In this document: positions 15,001-23,340 of the stretch, one piece after another
How positions within the stretch are numbered: position 1 is the first letter of the stretch
Layout: every line of letters starts with the position of its first letter
Origin: CAWDVB01 sp963824105
Lineage (GTDB): Bacteria > Actinomycetota > Actinomycetes > Propionibacteriales > Nocardioidaceae
Reading direction: 5' to 3'
Length of the DNA stretch: 64,000 nucleotides
Assembly (NCBI GenBank): GCA_963824105.1
Contig: CAWGNN010000009.1
Location: 496,001 to 560,000 of the forward strand
Position numbers and translations under genes: made by a program
The notes under the pieces: model-generated
The model's input: only the letters and a program-made list of their open reading frames with translations
What the model was told of the DNA's origin: nothing
Databases searched by the model: none

Positions 15001-16185
15001 GTGAGTGGATCCAAGAGTGAGTGGCGGGGCGGGCAGAGCCAGAAGCACGGGTTCGAGACCCGCGCGATCCATGCTGGTCAGGAGCCGGATCCGGTGACTG
15101 GGGCAGTGGTCCCGCCGATCTTCGCGACCAGCACCTACAAGCAGGACGGGGTCGGGGGTCTGCGGTCGGGGTATGAGTACTCCCGGACCGGCAACCCCAC
15201 CAGGGCCGCGCTCGAAGAGGCGATGGCCGCGCTGGAGGAGGGCGACCGGGGCTTCGCCTTCGCCAGTGGCCTGGCCGCCGAGGACACCCTGCTCCGGTCG
15301 GTCTGCGTTCCCGGCGACCACGTGGTGATCCCCGACGACGCGTACGGCGGCACCTACCGCCTGTTCTCGAAGGTCGCCGAGCGATGGGGGCTCGACTACA
15401 CGCCGGCCCCGGTCTCCTCGCTGGACGCGGTGCGCGCGGCGATCGAGCCGGGGCGGACCCGCTTCGTCTGGGTGGAGACCCCGACGAACCCGATGCTGAA
15501 CATCGCCGACATCGAGGCGCTCGCTGCGCTCGCCTACGAGTCCGGCGCGATGCTCGCGGTCGACAACACCTTCGCTTCGCCCTACTTGCAGCAGCCGCTC
15601 ACTCTCGGTGCTGACGTTGTCATCCACTCGACCACCAAGTACTGCGGCGGTCACTCCGACGTCGTAGGAGGGGCGGTGGTCGTCCGTGACCTCGAGCTGG
15701 CCGACCGGCTCGCTTTCCACCAGAACGCGATCGGAGCGATCGCGAGCCCATTCGACTCGTGGCTGGTGCTGCGCGGGCTGAAGACCCTGGGTGTCCGGAT
15801 GGATCGCCACTGCGACAACGCCGAGAAGGTCGTCGAGTTCCTGACCGGGCATCCCAAGGTCTCCCAGGTGATCTACCCGGGGCTCCCCGATCATCCCGGC
15901 CACGATCTGGCCTCCCGGCAGATGAAGCGGTTCGGCGGGATCGTGTCGTTCCGGGTCGCCGCCGGCGAGCAGGCCGCGCTCGATGCGTGCGCCCGGACCC
16001 AGGTCTTCACCCTCGGGGAGTCCCTCGGCGGCGTCGAGTCGCTCATCGAGCACCCGGCGCGGATGACCCACGCCTCGGTGGCCGGCACCGAGCTGGAGGT
16101 GCCCTCGGACCTGATCCGGCTCTCGGTGGGGATCGAGTCGGTCGACGACCTCATCACCGACCTGGACCAGGCGCTCGGTGCCTGA
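15001..16185 (+). CDS. metB: cystathionine gamma-synthase (trans-sulfuration PLP enzyme)
   Basis: The 394-residue Cys/Met-metabolism PLP enzyme has the family signature VIHSTTKYCGGHSDVVGG carrying the PLP lysine. It also has FETRAIHAGQEPD at the N terminus, EYSRTGNPTRAALEEA and TLGESLGGVESLIEHPARMT near the end. MetB joins O-succinyl- or O-acetylhomoserine with cysteine to form cystathionine for methionine synthesis. Cystathionine gamma-lyase is closely related and cannot be fully excluded. GTG start. Its last 8 bases overlap the MutL-like gene. Confidence 0.88.
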   Translation: MSGSKSEWRGGQSQKHGFETRAIHAGQEPDPVTGAVVPPIFATSTYKQDGVGGLRSGYEYSRTGNPTRAALEEAMAALEEGDRGFAFASGLAAEDTLLRSVCVPGDHVVIPDDAYGGTYRLFSKVAERWGLDYTPAPVSSLDAVRAAIEPGRTRFVWVETPTNPMLNIADIEALAALAYESGAMLAVDNTFASPYLQQPLTLGADVVIHSTTKYCGGHSDVVGGAVVVRDLELADRLAFHQNAIGAIASPFDSWLVLRGLKTLGVRMDRHCDNAEKVVEFLTGHPKVSQVIYPGLPDHPGHDLASRQMKRFGGIVSFRVAAGEQAALDACARTQVFTLGESLGGVESLIEHPARMTHASVAGTELEVPSDLIRLSVGIESVDDLITDLDQALGA

Positions 16186-17554
16186 CTTGTCGGCTCACAG
16201 CTCAGCGATCGTCTGCGTGGACTTCGGATCCACTTTCACCAAGGCCGCGCTGGTCTCCGTCCCGGACGGGGACCTGCTTGCGAAGGCCAGCAACCCGACC
16301 ACGATCGAGACCGATCTCTGGGACGGCTTCCTCGCCTGTCGGGACGAGCTCGCCGCGGCCCGCGCCGACGTCGCCGATCTGCCTGTGCTGGCCTGCTCGT
16401 CGGCCGGAGGAGGGCTGCGCATCGCCGTGGTGGGCAACGAGGAGCTCGTCACTGCCGAGGCCGGGCGGCGGGTGGCGCTGTCCAGCGGCGGGCGGGTCGT
16501 GGCGGTGCTCCCCGGTCCCCTCGACGAGGAAGGCTTGTCCGACCTGGCCGACTCGAGGCCCGACGTGGTCCTGCTGGTCGGGGGAACCGACGGAGGGAAC
16601 GCCGAGGTACTGCTCGCCTCCGCGCGACGGCTTGCCGGCTGGCCCGGGCCGGTAGTGATCGCGGGGAACGCCGAGGCATCCGAGGAGGCCGCCTCGCTGT
16701 TGCGGTCCGGCGGGACGGCGTACGTCTTGGCCGACAACGTGGTGCCCAAGATCGGGGTGCTCTCCCCGGGCTCGGCCCGGTCGGCGATCCGGGAGATGTT
16801 CCTGGAGCACGTGATCGGCGGCAAGCACCTGTCCTCGCGACCCGAGTTCACGGCAGCGATCCGAGGCGCCACCCCCGACATTGTGCTGACCGCGGTCGAG
16901 GAGCTTGGGAAGTTGGCCGGTGACGTGGCCGTGATCGATGTCGGCGGGGCCACGACCGATATCTACTCCGACCTTGAGATCGACCCCAAGGAAGCCACGC
17001 TGAGCCGTGAAGTCGTCGCCATCGTCCCGGAGGCTCGCACTGTCGAGGGCGACCTCGGCATGCGCTGGAGCGCGGTCGCGACGTTCGAGGCGGGCGTGAG
17101 CGCCGGTGTCATCGCCGAGGACAGTCGGCTCGCCGACGCGGCTCGGCGTCGGCACGAGGACACCGCCTGGCTGCCCGCAGGGGATGAGGAGTGGGCCGAC
17201 GACCTCTCACTGGCATCCATCGCGGCCGCGGTGGCGCTCCGACGTCACGCCGGGCGCTCCCGACTGGTCCTGGGGCCCGGCGGCCGGGTGATCGAGCGGA
17301 CCGGGCGCGACCTGCGTGACGTGGGGCTGCTGGTCGGATCGGGCGGCGTCTTGCGCCATGCCGGCCCGCGGGGCCGGGACGTGCTGACCGGCCTGCTGGT
17401 GGAGAACGGCGAGGGCTGGCAGGTGCCGCTCCATCCCCGTCTCGTCGTGGACGTCGACTACCGGCTGGCACCCGCGGGCCTGCTGGCCCGGGAGCACCCG
17501 GAGGCGGCGGCGAACCTGCTGCGGCCGCTGGTGGAGCGCGCTACCCGGGGATGA
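16178..17554 (+). CDS. MutL/GlmL-like protein (glutamate mutase accessory ATPase)
   Basis: The 458-residue protein has an ASKHA (actin-like ATPase) fold: phosphate-1 loop VCVDFGSTFTKAALV near residue 13, DVVLLVGGTDGGN near 130, and AVIDVGGATTDIYSDL near 255. This matches the GlmL/MutL family encoded with adenosylcobalamin-dependent glutamate and ornithine mutases, where it is thought to act as a chaperone or reactivase. No mutase subunit lies in the window, so the partner is unknown. The GTG start overlaps the end of metB by 8 bp, suggesting co-translation. Confidence 0.85.
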   Translation: MPDLSAHSSAIVCVDFGSTFTKAALVSVPDGDLLAKASNPTTIETDLWDGFLACRDELAAARADVADLPVLACSSAGGGLRIAVVGNEELVTAEAGRRVALSSGGRVVAVLPGPLDEEGLSDLADSRPDVVLLVGGTDGGNAEVLLASARRLAGWPGPVVIAGNAEASEEAASLLRSGGTAYVLADNVVPKIGVLSPGSARSAIREMFLEHVIGGKHLSSRPEFTAAIRGATPDIVLTAVEELGKLAGDVAVIDVGGATTDIYSDLEIDPKEATLSREVVAIVPEARTVEGDLGMRWSAVATFEAGVSAGVIAEDSRLADAARRRHEDTAWLPAGDEEWADDLSLASIAAAVALRRHAGRSRLVLGPGGRVIERTGRDLRDVGLLVGSGGVLRHAGPRGRDVLTGLLVENGEGWQVPLHPRLVVDVDYRLAPAGLLAREHPEAAANLLRPLVERATRG

Positions 17555-18227
17555 CGATCCACTGTTCGGCGCCGGCGGCGAACTCCTCCGGTGACAAGTC
17601 GCCTGCCCCCTCGGGGAGGCGTCCGATGATCGGGACTCCGGTGACCTCGGGCAGGTCTTCGAGATTGGTGCGCTCGACCAGGCCGGGCTCACTCGGCCAG
17701 GATCCGATCACCAGGCCGAGCACCTCCTGGTCGGCCTCGTGCAGTGCTGCGGTCGTCAGGGCACTGTGGTTCAAGGTGCCGAGACCCGAGCGGGCGACCA
17801 CGATCCAGCCGGCCCTGAGTCCGCCCAGGGCGACCAACCCGATGAGGTCGAGGAGGGTCACTCCGGGGACGAGGGGGACCAGGACGCCTCCTGCGCCCTC
17901 GACGAGGACGAGGTCGACATCCTCGGCCGCGGTCAGGATCGCGTTACGCAGGGCACGCACGTCCGGGGGGTTCATCCCCGCCAGTCGGGCGGCTGTGGCC
18001 GGGGCCAGCGGGTCGGCGTACCGGGCGAGCTCCAGCGTCCGTACGTCGGGCACCAGCTCTCGCACCACCTCGAGGTCGCCCGCCTCGTCCGGGCCGACCC
18101 CGGTCTGGAACGGCTTGATCACCATCACCGACCGACCCGCCGTCCGGTAGCGGGCCGCCACGGCCGCGGTGGTGATCGTCTTGCCGACCCCGGTGTCGGT
18201 CCCGGTCACGACCAGGAGCTCAGCCAC
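17541..18227 (-). CDS. bioD: dethiobiotin synthase BioD
   Basis: This ATP-dependent enzyme closes the ureido ring of dethiobiotin from DAPA and CO2, the next-to-last step of biotin synthesis. It starts LLVVTGTDTGVGKTITTAA, with the P-loop, and carries VLVEGAGGVLVPL, a family hallmark. Length 228 is normal. It is the last gene of the bio operon. The GTG start overlaps the bioF stop by 8 bp, and its 3' end overlaps the converging MutL-like gene by 14 bp. Confidence 0.95.
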   Translation of the reverse strand: MAELLVVTGTDTGVGKTITTAAVAARYRTAGRSVMVIKPFQTGVGPDEAGDLEVVRELVPDVRTLELARYADPLAPATAARLAGMNPPDVRALRNAILTAAEDVDLVLVEGAGGVLVPLVPGVTLLDLIGLVALGGLRAGWIVVARSGLGTLNHSALTTAALHEADQEVLGLVIGSWPSEPGLVERTNLEDLPEVTGVPIIGRLPEGAGDLSPEEFAAGAEQWIVIPG

Positions 18228-19359
18228 GCCCCGACACCTCGCTCACCACGCCACCGATCACCACGCACGCGTGCTCCAACTCCGCGTCGTCGATGTCGGC
18301 GTGCGCGGTCAGTCGCAGCCGGGAGACCCCGTCAGGAGTCGAAGGCGGCCGGAAGCAGCCGATCAGCACGTCCTGCTTGGCCGCGACCGCGACCGCCTCC
18401 AGCGCCTCACGGGGACCAGGCATGGAGACAGATAGGACGGCGCCGGCCGGTACGTCGACGCCTGCCGCGTCGGCGAGCCGGAAAGCGACCTGGCCGCAGC
18501 GGGCAACGAGGTCGGGGCTCGCCTCAGTCACCGCCAGAGCGGCCAGGGCGGCTCCGGCCGAGGCAGGCGCGAGCCCGGTGTCGTAGATGAACGGGCGGGC
18601 CCGGTTGATCAGGTGCTCCCGGACGGCGGAGGAGCCGAGTACCGCCCCGCCCTGTGCTCCCAGAGCCTTTGACAGGGTCACGGTCACCACCACGTGCGGG
18701 GCCGCGGACAGGCCGGCTGCGTGGGCCAGCCCGCGCCCGCCCGGCCCGGCCACCCCGAGCGCGTGGGCCTCGTCGAGCACGAGGGTGGCGTCGTAGGTCT
18801 CGCACAGAGCTGCCAGCTCCGACACGGGCGCGGCATCGCCCAGCACCGAGTAGATCGACTCGGCGACGACGAGAGCGCGGTGCTCGGGGCGCTGAGCCAG
18901 CGCGGACTCGACGGCGGCGAGGTCACTGTGCGGCACGACCTGGATCCTGCCCCGGGACAGTCGGCAGGCGTCCACCATGGAGGCATGGATGTGTGCATCT
19001 GAGACCACCAGGGTGTCCTCATCGGCGAGAGCCGCGACGACGGAGAGATTCGCGTGGTAGCCGGTCGAGAGGACGAGGGCGGTGGGAGCTCCGGTGAACG
19101 CGGCGAGGGCGTCCTCCAGATCGGCATGGATCCGCTGGGTGCCGGTGACGAGCCGCGACGCGCCCGCTCCCGAGCCGAAGTCGCGCGCCGCTCGGACCGC
19201 CCCCTCGACGACGCGTGGGTCGCGGGAGAGCCCGAGGTAGTCGTTGCCGGCCAGGTCGATCGTCTGGGGATCGCGACCGGTAGCGACCAGCCTTCTGGTC
19301 AGGCCCGCCTCCTCCCGTCGACGGACCTGGTCGGCGAGCCAGTCGTCGAGCCGACTCAC
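18220..19359 (-). CDS. bioF: 8-amino-7-oxononanoate synthase BioF
   Basis: This PLP enzyme condenses pimeloyl thioester with alanine to give KAPA, the first dedicated step of biotin ring assembly. Visible are NDYLGLSRDPRVVEGA, GSGASRLVTGTQRIHADLE, DEAHALGVAGPGGRG and VVTVTLSKALGAQGG, the last holding the PLP lysine. Start is GTG at 19359, which overlaps the bioA stop as GTGA. An in-frame extension further upstream lies inside bioA and is rejected. Confidence 0.94.
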   Translation of the reverse strand: MSRLDDWLADQVRRREEAGLTRRLVATGRDPQTIDLAGNDYLGLSRDPRVVEGAVRAARDFGSGAGASRLVTGTQRIHADLEDALAAFTGAPTALVLSTGYHANLSVVAALADEDTLVVSDAHIHASMVDACRLSRGRIQVVPHSDLAAVESALAQRPEHRALVVAESIYSVLGDAAPVSELAALCETYDATLVLDEAHALGVAGPGGRGLAHAAGLSAAPHVVVTVTLSKALGAQGGAVLGSSAVREHLINRARPFIYDTGLAPASAGAALAALAVTEASPDLVARCGQVAFRLADAAGVDVPAGAVLSVSMPGPREALEAVAVAAKQDVLIGCFRPPSTPDGVSRLRLTAHADIDDAELEHACVVIGGVVSEVSGRG

Positions 19360-20654
19360 GGGTGCACCTCGGCGATGGCTCCGACAATGGCCTTGCCGAT
19401 CCTGGCCAGCTCCTCGCCGGAGGCGATGTACGGCGGCATGGAGTAGACCAGGTTGCGGAAGGGACGGACCCACACGCCACGCTCGAGAGCGGCTCGGCTG
19501 ACGGCCGGCCCGTCGACCTCGCGGTCAAGCTCCACCACACCGACGGCTCCGATACCTCGCACGTCGACCACTGAGGGGAGCTCTCGTGCCGGCGCGAGGG
19601 CGTCCAGCAGGGCGGAGCCGACCTTGGCGATCCTGCCCTCGGGGTCGCCGCTCTCCAGGAGGTCGATGCTGGCCGAGGCCACCGCACAGGCGAGCGGGTT
19701 GGCCATGAAGGTCGGGCCGTGCATCATCGCGCCCGCCGGGCTCGCGTCCACCGCCGCGGCGACTTCAGGGGTCGTGAGCACGGCCGCGAGGGTGAGGTAG
19801 CCCCCGGTCAGCGCCTTGCCCAGGCACAGGATGTCGGGCACGACGCCGCACCGGTCCAGTGCCCACCGGGTGCCGGTGCGCCAGAAGCCGGTCGCGATCT
19901 CGTCGAAGATGAGCAGAGCTCCGCTGTGCCGGGCCAGATCGGCCAGCACTCCCACGGCGTACGGGCTGTACACGTGCATGCCGCCCGCGCCCTGCAGCAC
20001 CGGCTCGCAGATGACGGCGGCGATCTCGTCGGCATGCGCGGCGAAGATCCTTCGCGTCTCGGCCTCCCAGGCAGCCATCGCCGGATCCTCACCCGACATG
20101 TCGAGACCGCCCGGAGGTCGTGGCGCAAAGACGTTCTCCGGCACCAGCCCCTGGTACATCGCGTGCATCCCACCGTCGGGGTCGCACACGCTCATCGCGG
20201 CAAAGGTGTCGCCGTGGTAGCCGCCGCGGATGGTGAAGATCTTGTGGCGACCGCGGTCGGCGTGGGCCTGCCAGGCCATCTTCAGCGCCACCTCGACCGC
20301 CACCGAACCCGAGTCGGCGAAGAACACATGCTGCAGCGGCTCGGGCGTCAGGTCGATGAGGCGTGCGGCCAGCTCCACCCCCGGTCGGTGGGTCAGGCCG
20401 CCGAACATCACGTGGCTCATCCGGGCCAGCTGTCCGACCGCTGCCGCATCGAGCTCCGGTACGGCGTAGCCGTGGATCGCACACCACCACGAGGACATCG
20501 CGTCGATGACCTCGACCGGGCCCTCCGGGGTGCTGAGCCGGAGCCGGGCTCCCTTCGCGGACTCGACCGGGTATGCCGGACCCGGTGTCGTCATCGAGGC
20601 GTACGGGTGCCACAGGTGCTCCCGGTCGAATGCCGCCACAGTCGTCAGGTCCAT
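19356..20654 (-). CDS. bioA: adenosylmethionine-8-amino-7-oxononanoate aminotransferase BioA
   Basis: This PLP enzyme moves an amino group from SAM to KAPA, giving DAPA. Motifs are HLWHPYASM near the start, IDAMSSWWCAIHGY, VFFADSGSVAVEVALKMA, GGYHGDTFAAMSVCDP, LIFDEIATGFWRTG and LGKALTGGYLTLAA (PLP lysine). The start MDLTTVAAF is 4 bp beyond the bsaP stop, so the two are co-transcribed. A longer in-frame extension runs through bsaP and is not coding. Confidence 0.95.
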   Translation of the reverse strand: MDLTTVAAFDREHLWHPYASMTTPGPAYPVESAKGARLRLSTPEGPVEVIDAMSSWWCAIHGYAVPELDAAAVGQLARMSHVMFGGLTHRPGVELAARLIDLTPEPLQHVFFADSGSVAVEVALKMAWQAHADRGRHKIFTIRGGYHGDTFAAMSVCDPDGGMHAMYQGLVPENVFAPRPPGGLDMSGEDPAMAAWEAETRRIFAAHADEIAAVICEPVLQGAGGMHVYSPYAVGVLADLARHSGALLIFDEIATGFWRTGTRWALDRCGVVPDILCLGKALTGGYLTLAAVLTTPEVAAAVDASPAGAMMHGPTFMANPLACAVASASIDLLESGDPEGRIAKVGSALLDALAPARELPSVVDVRGIGAVGVVELDREVDGPAVSRAALERGVWVRPFRNLVYSMPPYIASGEELARIGKAIVGAIAEVHP

Positions 20655-20658
20655 AGGG

Positions 20659-20853
20659 TCACTCCCAGGTGGAGGCCGACACGTCGCCGTGCTCGACGCA
20701 GCGTGCCACCCACGAGTCGGGGGTGACCTGTACGACCATCCGGCGTCGGCACTGCACGCAGTATCGAGGCGGCTCCAGGCGCAGCCGGACCTTGCAGCCG
20801 GTGTGGTCACCGGCCATCGCGGGGTCTCCGCAGTGGCCGCAGAACTGCTCCAT
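20659..20853 (-). CDS. bsaP: biotin synthase auxiliary protein BsaP
   Basis: This small Cys-rich protein of 64-65 residues carries CGHCGD near the start, then a lone GC, RYCVQCRRR, and WVARCVEHGD at the end. The size, Cys pattern and position between bioB and bioA match BsaP (Rv1590 in M. tuberculosis), which mycobacterial-type biotin synthases need for activity and which is thought to support their iron-sulfur cluster. Start ATG 20853, or the adjoining GTG at 20856. It lies 21 bp after bioB. Confidence 0.82.
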   Translation of the reverse strand: MEQFCGHCGDPAMAGDHTGCKVRLRLEPPRYCVQCRRRMVVQVTPDSWVARCVEHGDVSASTWE

Positions 20854-20874
20854 CACGTGAGGTCGCAGTCCCGA

Positions 20875-21888
20875 TCAGAGGGTGGCGTTGAGGGTCTTGA
20901 TCGGCATCGTGAGCTCGTCAAGCAGGGCGAGATCCTCCTTGGGGTCACGGCCGAGGGTGGTGAGGTAGTTGCCCACGATCACCGCGTTGATGCCCCCGAG
21001 CAGTCCATCCCGGGTGCCGAGGTCGCCCAAGGTGAGCTCCCGGCCGCCGGCGTACCGCAGGATGGTCCGCGGCAGGGCGAGGCGGAAAGCGGCGATGGTC
21101 CGCAGCGCGTCTGCGCTCTCCATGAGCGGCAGGTCGCCGAACGGGGTGCCGGGCCGAGGGTTGAGGAAGTTCAAGGGCACCTCGTCGGGCTCGAGGTCGC
21201 CGAGCTGCGCGGCCAGCTCCGCGCGCTGCTCGAGGGTCTCGCCCATGCCGACCAGGGCGCCACAGCACAGCTCCATGCCGGACTCACGCACCATCCGGCA
21301 GGTCTCCCAGCGCTCCTCCCACGTGTGGGTGGTCACCACCTCCGGGAAGTAGGACCGCGCGGTCTCCAGGTTGTGGTTGTACCGATGGATCCCCATCTCG
21401 ACCAGGTCCTCGACCTGTTCCCGGGCGAGCATGCCGACCGAGGCGGCCACGTTGATGTCGACGGCCTCCTTGATGGCTGCGACCCCCTCGCGCAGCTGAG
21501 CCATCAGGCGCTCGTCGGGGCCGCGGACCGCGGCAACGATGCAGAACTCGCTGGCTCCGGTGGCCGCGGTCTGTCGGGCCGCCTTCACCAGCTCCGGGAT
21601 GTTGAGCCAGACGGCGCGCACCGGAGAGCTGAACTGGCCGCTCTGGCTACAGAAGTGACAGTCCTCCGGGCAGCCGCCGGTCTTCAGCGAGACGATCCCC
21701 TCCACCTCGACCTCGGGACCACACCACTTCATCCGCACGTCGTGGGCGAGCTCCAGAAGCGCCGGCAGGTCGTCGTCGGGGAGTCGTAGAACCTCAAGGA
21801 TCTGGGCTTCGCTGAGCCGCTCTCCTCTTGCCCACACCTGGTCGCGTGCAGTCTCAAGGATGGTGGCTGGCTGTGCTTCGACCGACAT
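20875..21888 (-). CDS. bioB: biotin synthase BioB
   Basis: This radical SAM enzyme inserts sulfur into dethiobiotin, the last step of biotin synthesis. The CxxxCxxC motif is in TGGCPEDCHFCSQSGQF near residue 70. YNHNLETARSYFPEV and PLNFLNPRPGTPFG are BioB signatures. The start MSVEAQP has a GTGAGGAT ribosome site. It is the first gene of bioB-bsaP-bioA-bioF-bioD. I saw no BioQ-type operator upstream. Confidence 0.96.
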   Translation of the reverse strand: MSVEAQPATILETARDQVWARGERLSEAQILEVLRLPDDDLPALLELAHDVRMKWCGPEVEVEGIVSLKTGGCPEDCHFCSQSGQFSSPVRAVWLNIPELVKAARQTAATGASEFCIVAAVRGPDERLMAQLREGVAAIKEAVDINVAASVGMLAREQVEDLVEMGIHRYNHNLETARSYFPEVVTTHTWEERWETCRMVRESGMELCCGALVGMGETLEQRAELAAQLGDLEPDEVPLNFLNPRPGTPFGDLPLMESADALRTIAAFRLALPRTILRYAGGRELTLGDLGTRDGLLGGINAVIVGNYLTTLGRDPKEDLALLDELTMPIKTLNATL

Positions 21889-21963
21889 GCAGATCCTCAC
21901 TTTCGCGTTGCTGGCGCACCATTCTCCCCCCACATCGCCGCGATGGGGGACTAGCCTCGGGCC

Positions 21964-23256
21964 GTGACCGATCGACAAGACCCCGGAGCGGCCCCCGGCG
22001 AGGCTCCCGGCGAGGCCCCCGGCGAGGCTCGTCGCATGCTGCGGCGCTGGCAGGAGACCTTGCGGGCCCGAGAGCGAGTCGAGGCCGAGGCCCGAGAGCG
22101 CACCTTGCGCGAGCTCCAGGCGCTGGAGTCCCGAGACCCCGGCAGCGCCGTTCCGCTGCCCGTCCCGCGCGGGGTCGAGGTGGCGGCGGGCTGGTCCTGG
22201 CGGCTGCTGGTGATCGCAGCCGCCGTCTACGGCGGCATCTGGCTGCTGGGCTTCCTGGCGCCGCTCACGGTTCCGCTGGCTGTCGCGATGCTGGTCGCCG
22301 CACTGGCCGCTCCCGCGGTCTCAGCGGTCTCGCAGGTGATGCCCCGTGGTGTGGCGGCGTTCCTCGTGGTCCTCAGCGGTCTGGTGCTCATCTTCGCGAT
22401 GTTGACGTTGGCGGGGACCCAGGTGGCGACCGGGTCCACGGATCTGGCAAACCAGGTGAACGACGGTCTGGACGAAGTCTTGAACTGGCTGCAGTCGGGT
22501 CCTCTGCACCTGAGCGACGCGCAGATCAACAACTTCGTCACGAGCCTGCAGAACCTGGTGAAGAGCAGCTCGTCGAGCATCGCGGGCGTTGCCGGCGGGG
22601 TCGGCGCCAAGCTCGGCGAGCTGGTCGCCGGCTTCTTCGTGGTGCTCTTCGCGACCTACTTCTTCTTGTCCGACGGAGACCGGATCTGGTCGTGGCTCGT
22701 GCGGATCTTCCCCCGCGTCTCCCGCGCCGAGGTCGACTCCTCCGGCCGCGTGGCCTGGCGGTCACTCACCAAGTTCGTCCGGGCCACCGTGATCGTCGCG
22801 CTCACCGACTCGCTGGGCATCATGATCGTTGCGATGATCCTGCGGGTGCCGTTCATTGCGGCGATCGGCCTGCTGGTCTTCCTAGGTGCCTTCATCCCGC
22901 TTGTCGGGGCCACCATCTCGGGCTCGGTCGCCGTCTTGGTCGCCCTCGTGTCGCATGGGCCCCTGGCGGCCCTGTTGATGCTGCTCGGGGTCGTGGCCGT
23001 CCAGCAGATCGAGGCCCATCTGCTGCAGCCGTTCTTGATGGGCCGCTTCGTCAGCGTGCACCCGCTCGGCATCATCCTGGCCATCGGGGTTGGCGTGCTG
23101 AGCGCAGGCATCGCGGGCGCGCTGATCGCGGTTCCGCTCGCGGCAGCGGGCAACGCCGTCGTGAATCATCTTGCCGAGATCCACGAGGCCCAGGCCCAGG
23201 AAGCTCTTCAACGGGCTGCCGCGGAACAGGCCGAGTCGGTCACGGCCGAGGACTAG
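21964..23256 (+). CDS. AI-2E family transporter (TqsA/PerM type)
   Basis: The 430-residue membrane protein has about eight predicted helices in two blocks (residues 78-155 and 220-400). The conserved region VGATISGSVAVLVALVSHGP lies in the second block, and HPLGIILAIGVGVLSAGIAGAL near the end is the family's most conserved stretch. The family was named for autoinducer-2 export, but most members have other or unknown substrates. The N terminus has a short PGEA tandem repeat (residues 8-20). GTG start, 75 bp from the divergent bioB. Confidence 0.87.
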   Translation: MTDRQDPGAAPGEAPGEAPGEARRMLRRWQETLRARERVEAEARERTLRELQALESRDPGSAVPLPVPRGVEVAAGWSWRLLVIAAAVYGGIWLLGFLAPLTVPLAVAMLVAALAAPAVSAVSQVMPRGVAAFLVVLSGLVLIFAMLTLAGTQVATGSTDLANQVNDGLDEVLNWLQSGPLHLSDAQINNFVTSLQNLVKSSSSSIAGVAGGVGAKLGELVAGFFVVLFATYFFLSDGDRIWSWLVRIFPRVSRAEVDSSGRVAWRSLTKFVRATVIVALTDSLGIMIVAMILRVPFIAAIGLLVFLGAFIPLVGATISGSVAVLVALVSHGPLAALLMLLGVVAVQQIEAHLLQPFLMGRFVSVHPLGIILAIGVGVLSAGIAGALIAVPLAAAGNAVVNHLAEIHEAQAQEALQRAAAEQAESVTAED

Positions 23257-23340
23257 CCGGCAGGAATGGCCGGTAGGAAAGACTTGAAGGAAGAATTGGC
23301 AGGACAGATTGATAGGAAGAAGAGGACCGGGAGCCACGCC

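Noticed and set aside
22003..22032. Short tandem repeat encoding PGEA near the AI-2E transporter start
   Set aside because: Low-complexity N terminus of a real gene, not a separate repeat element.
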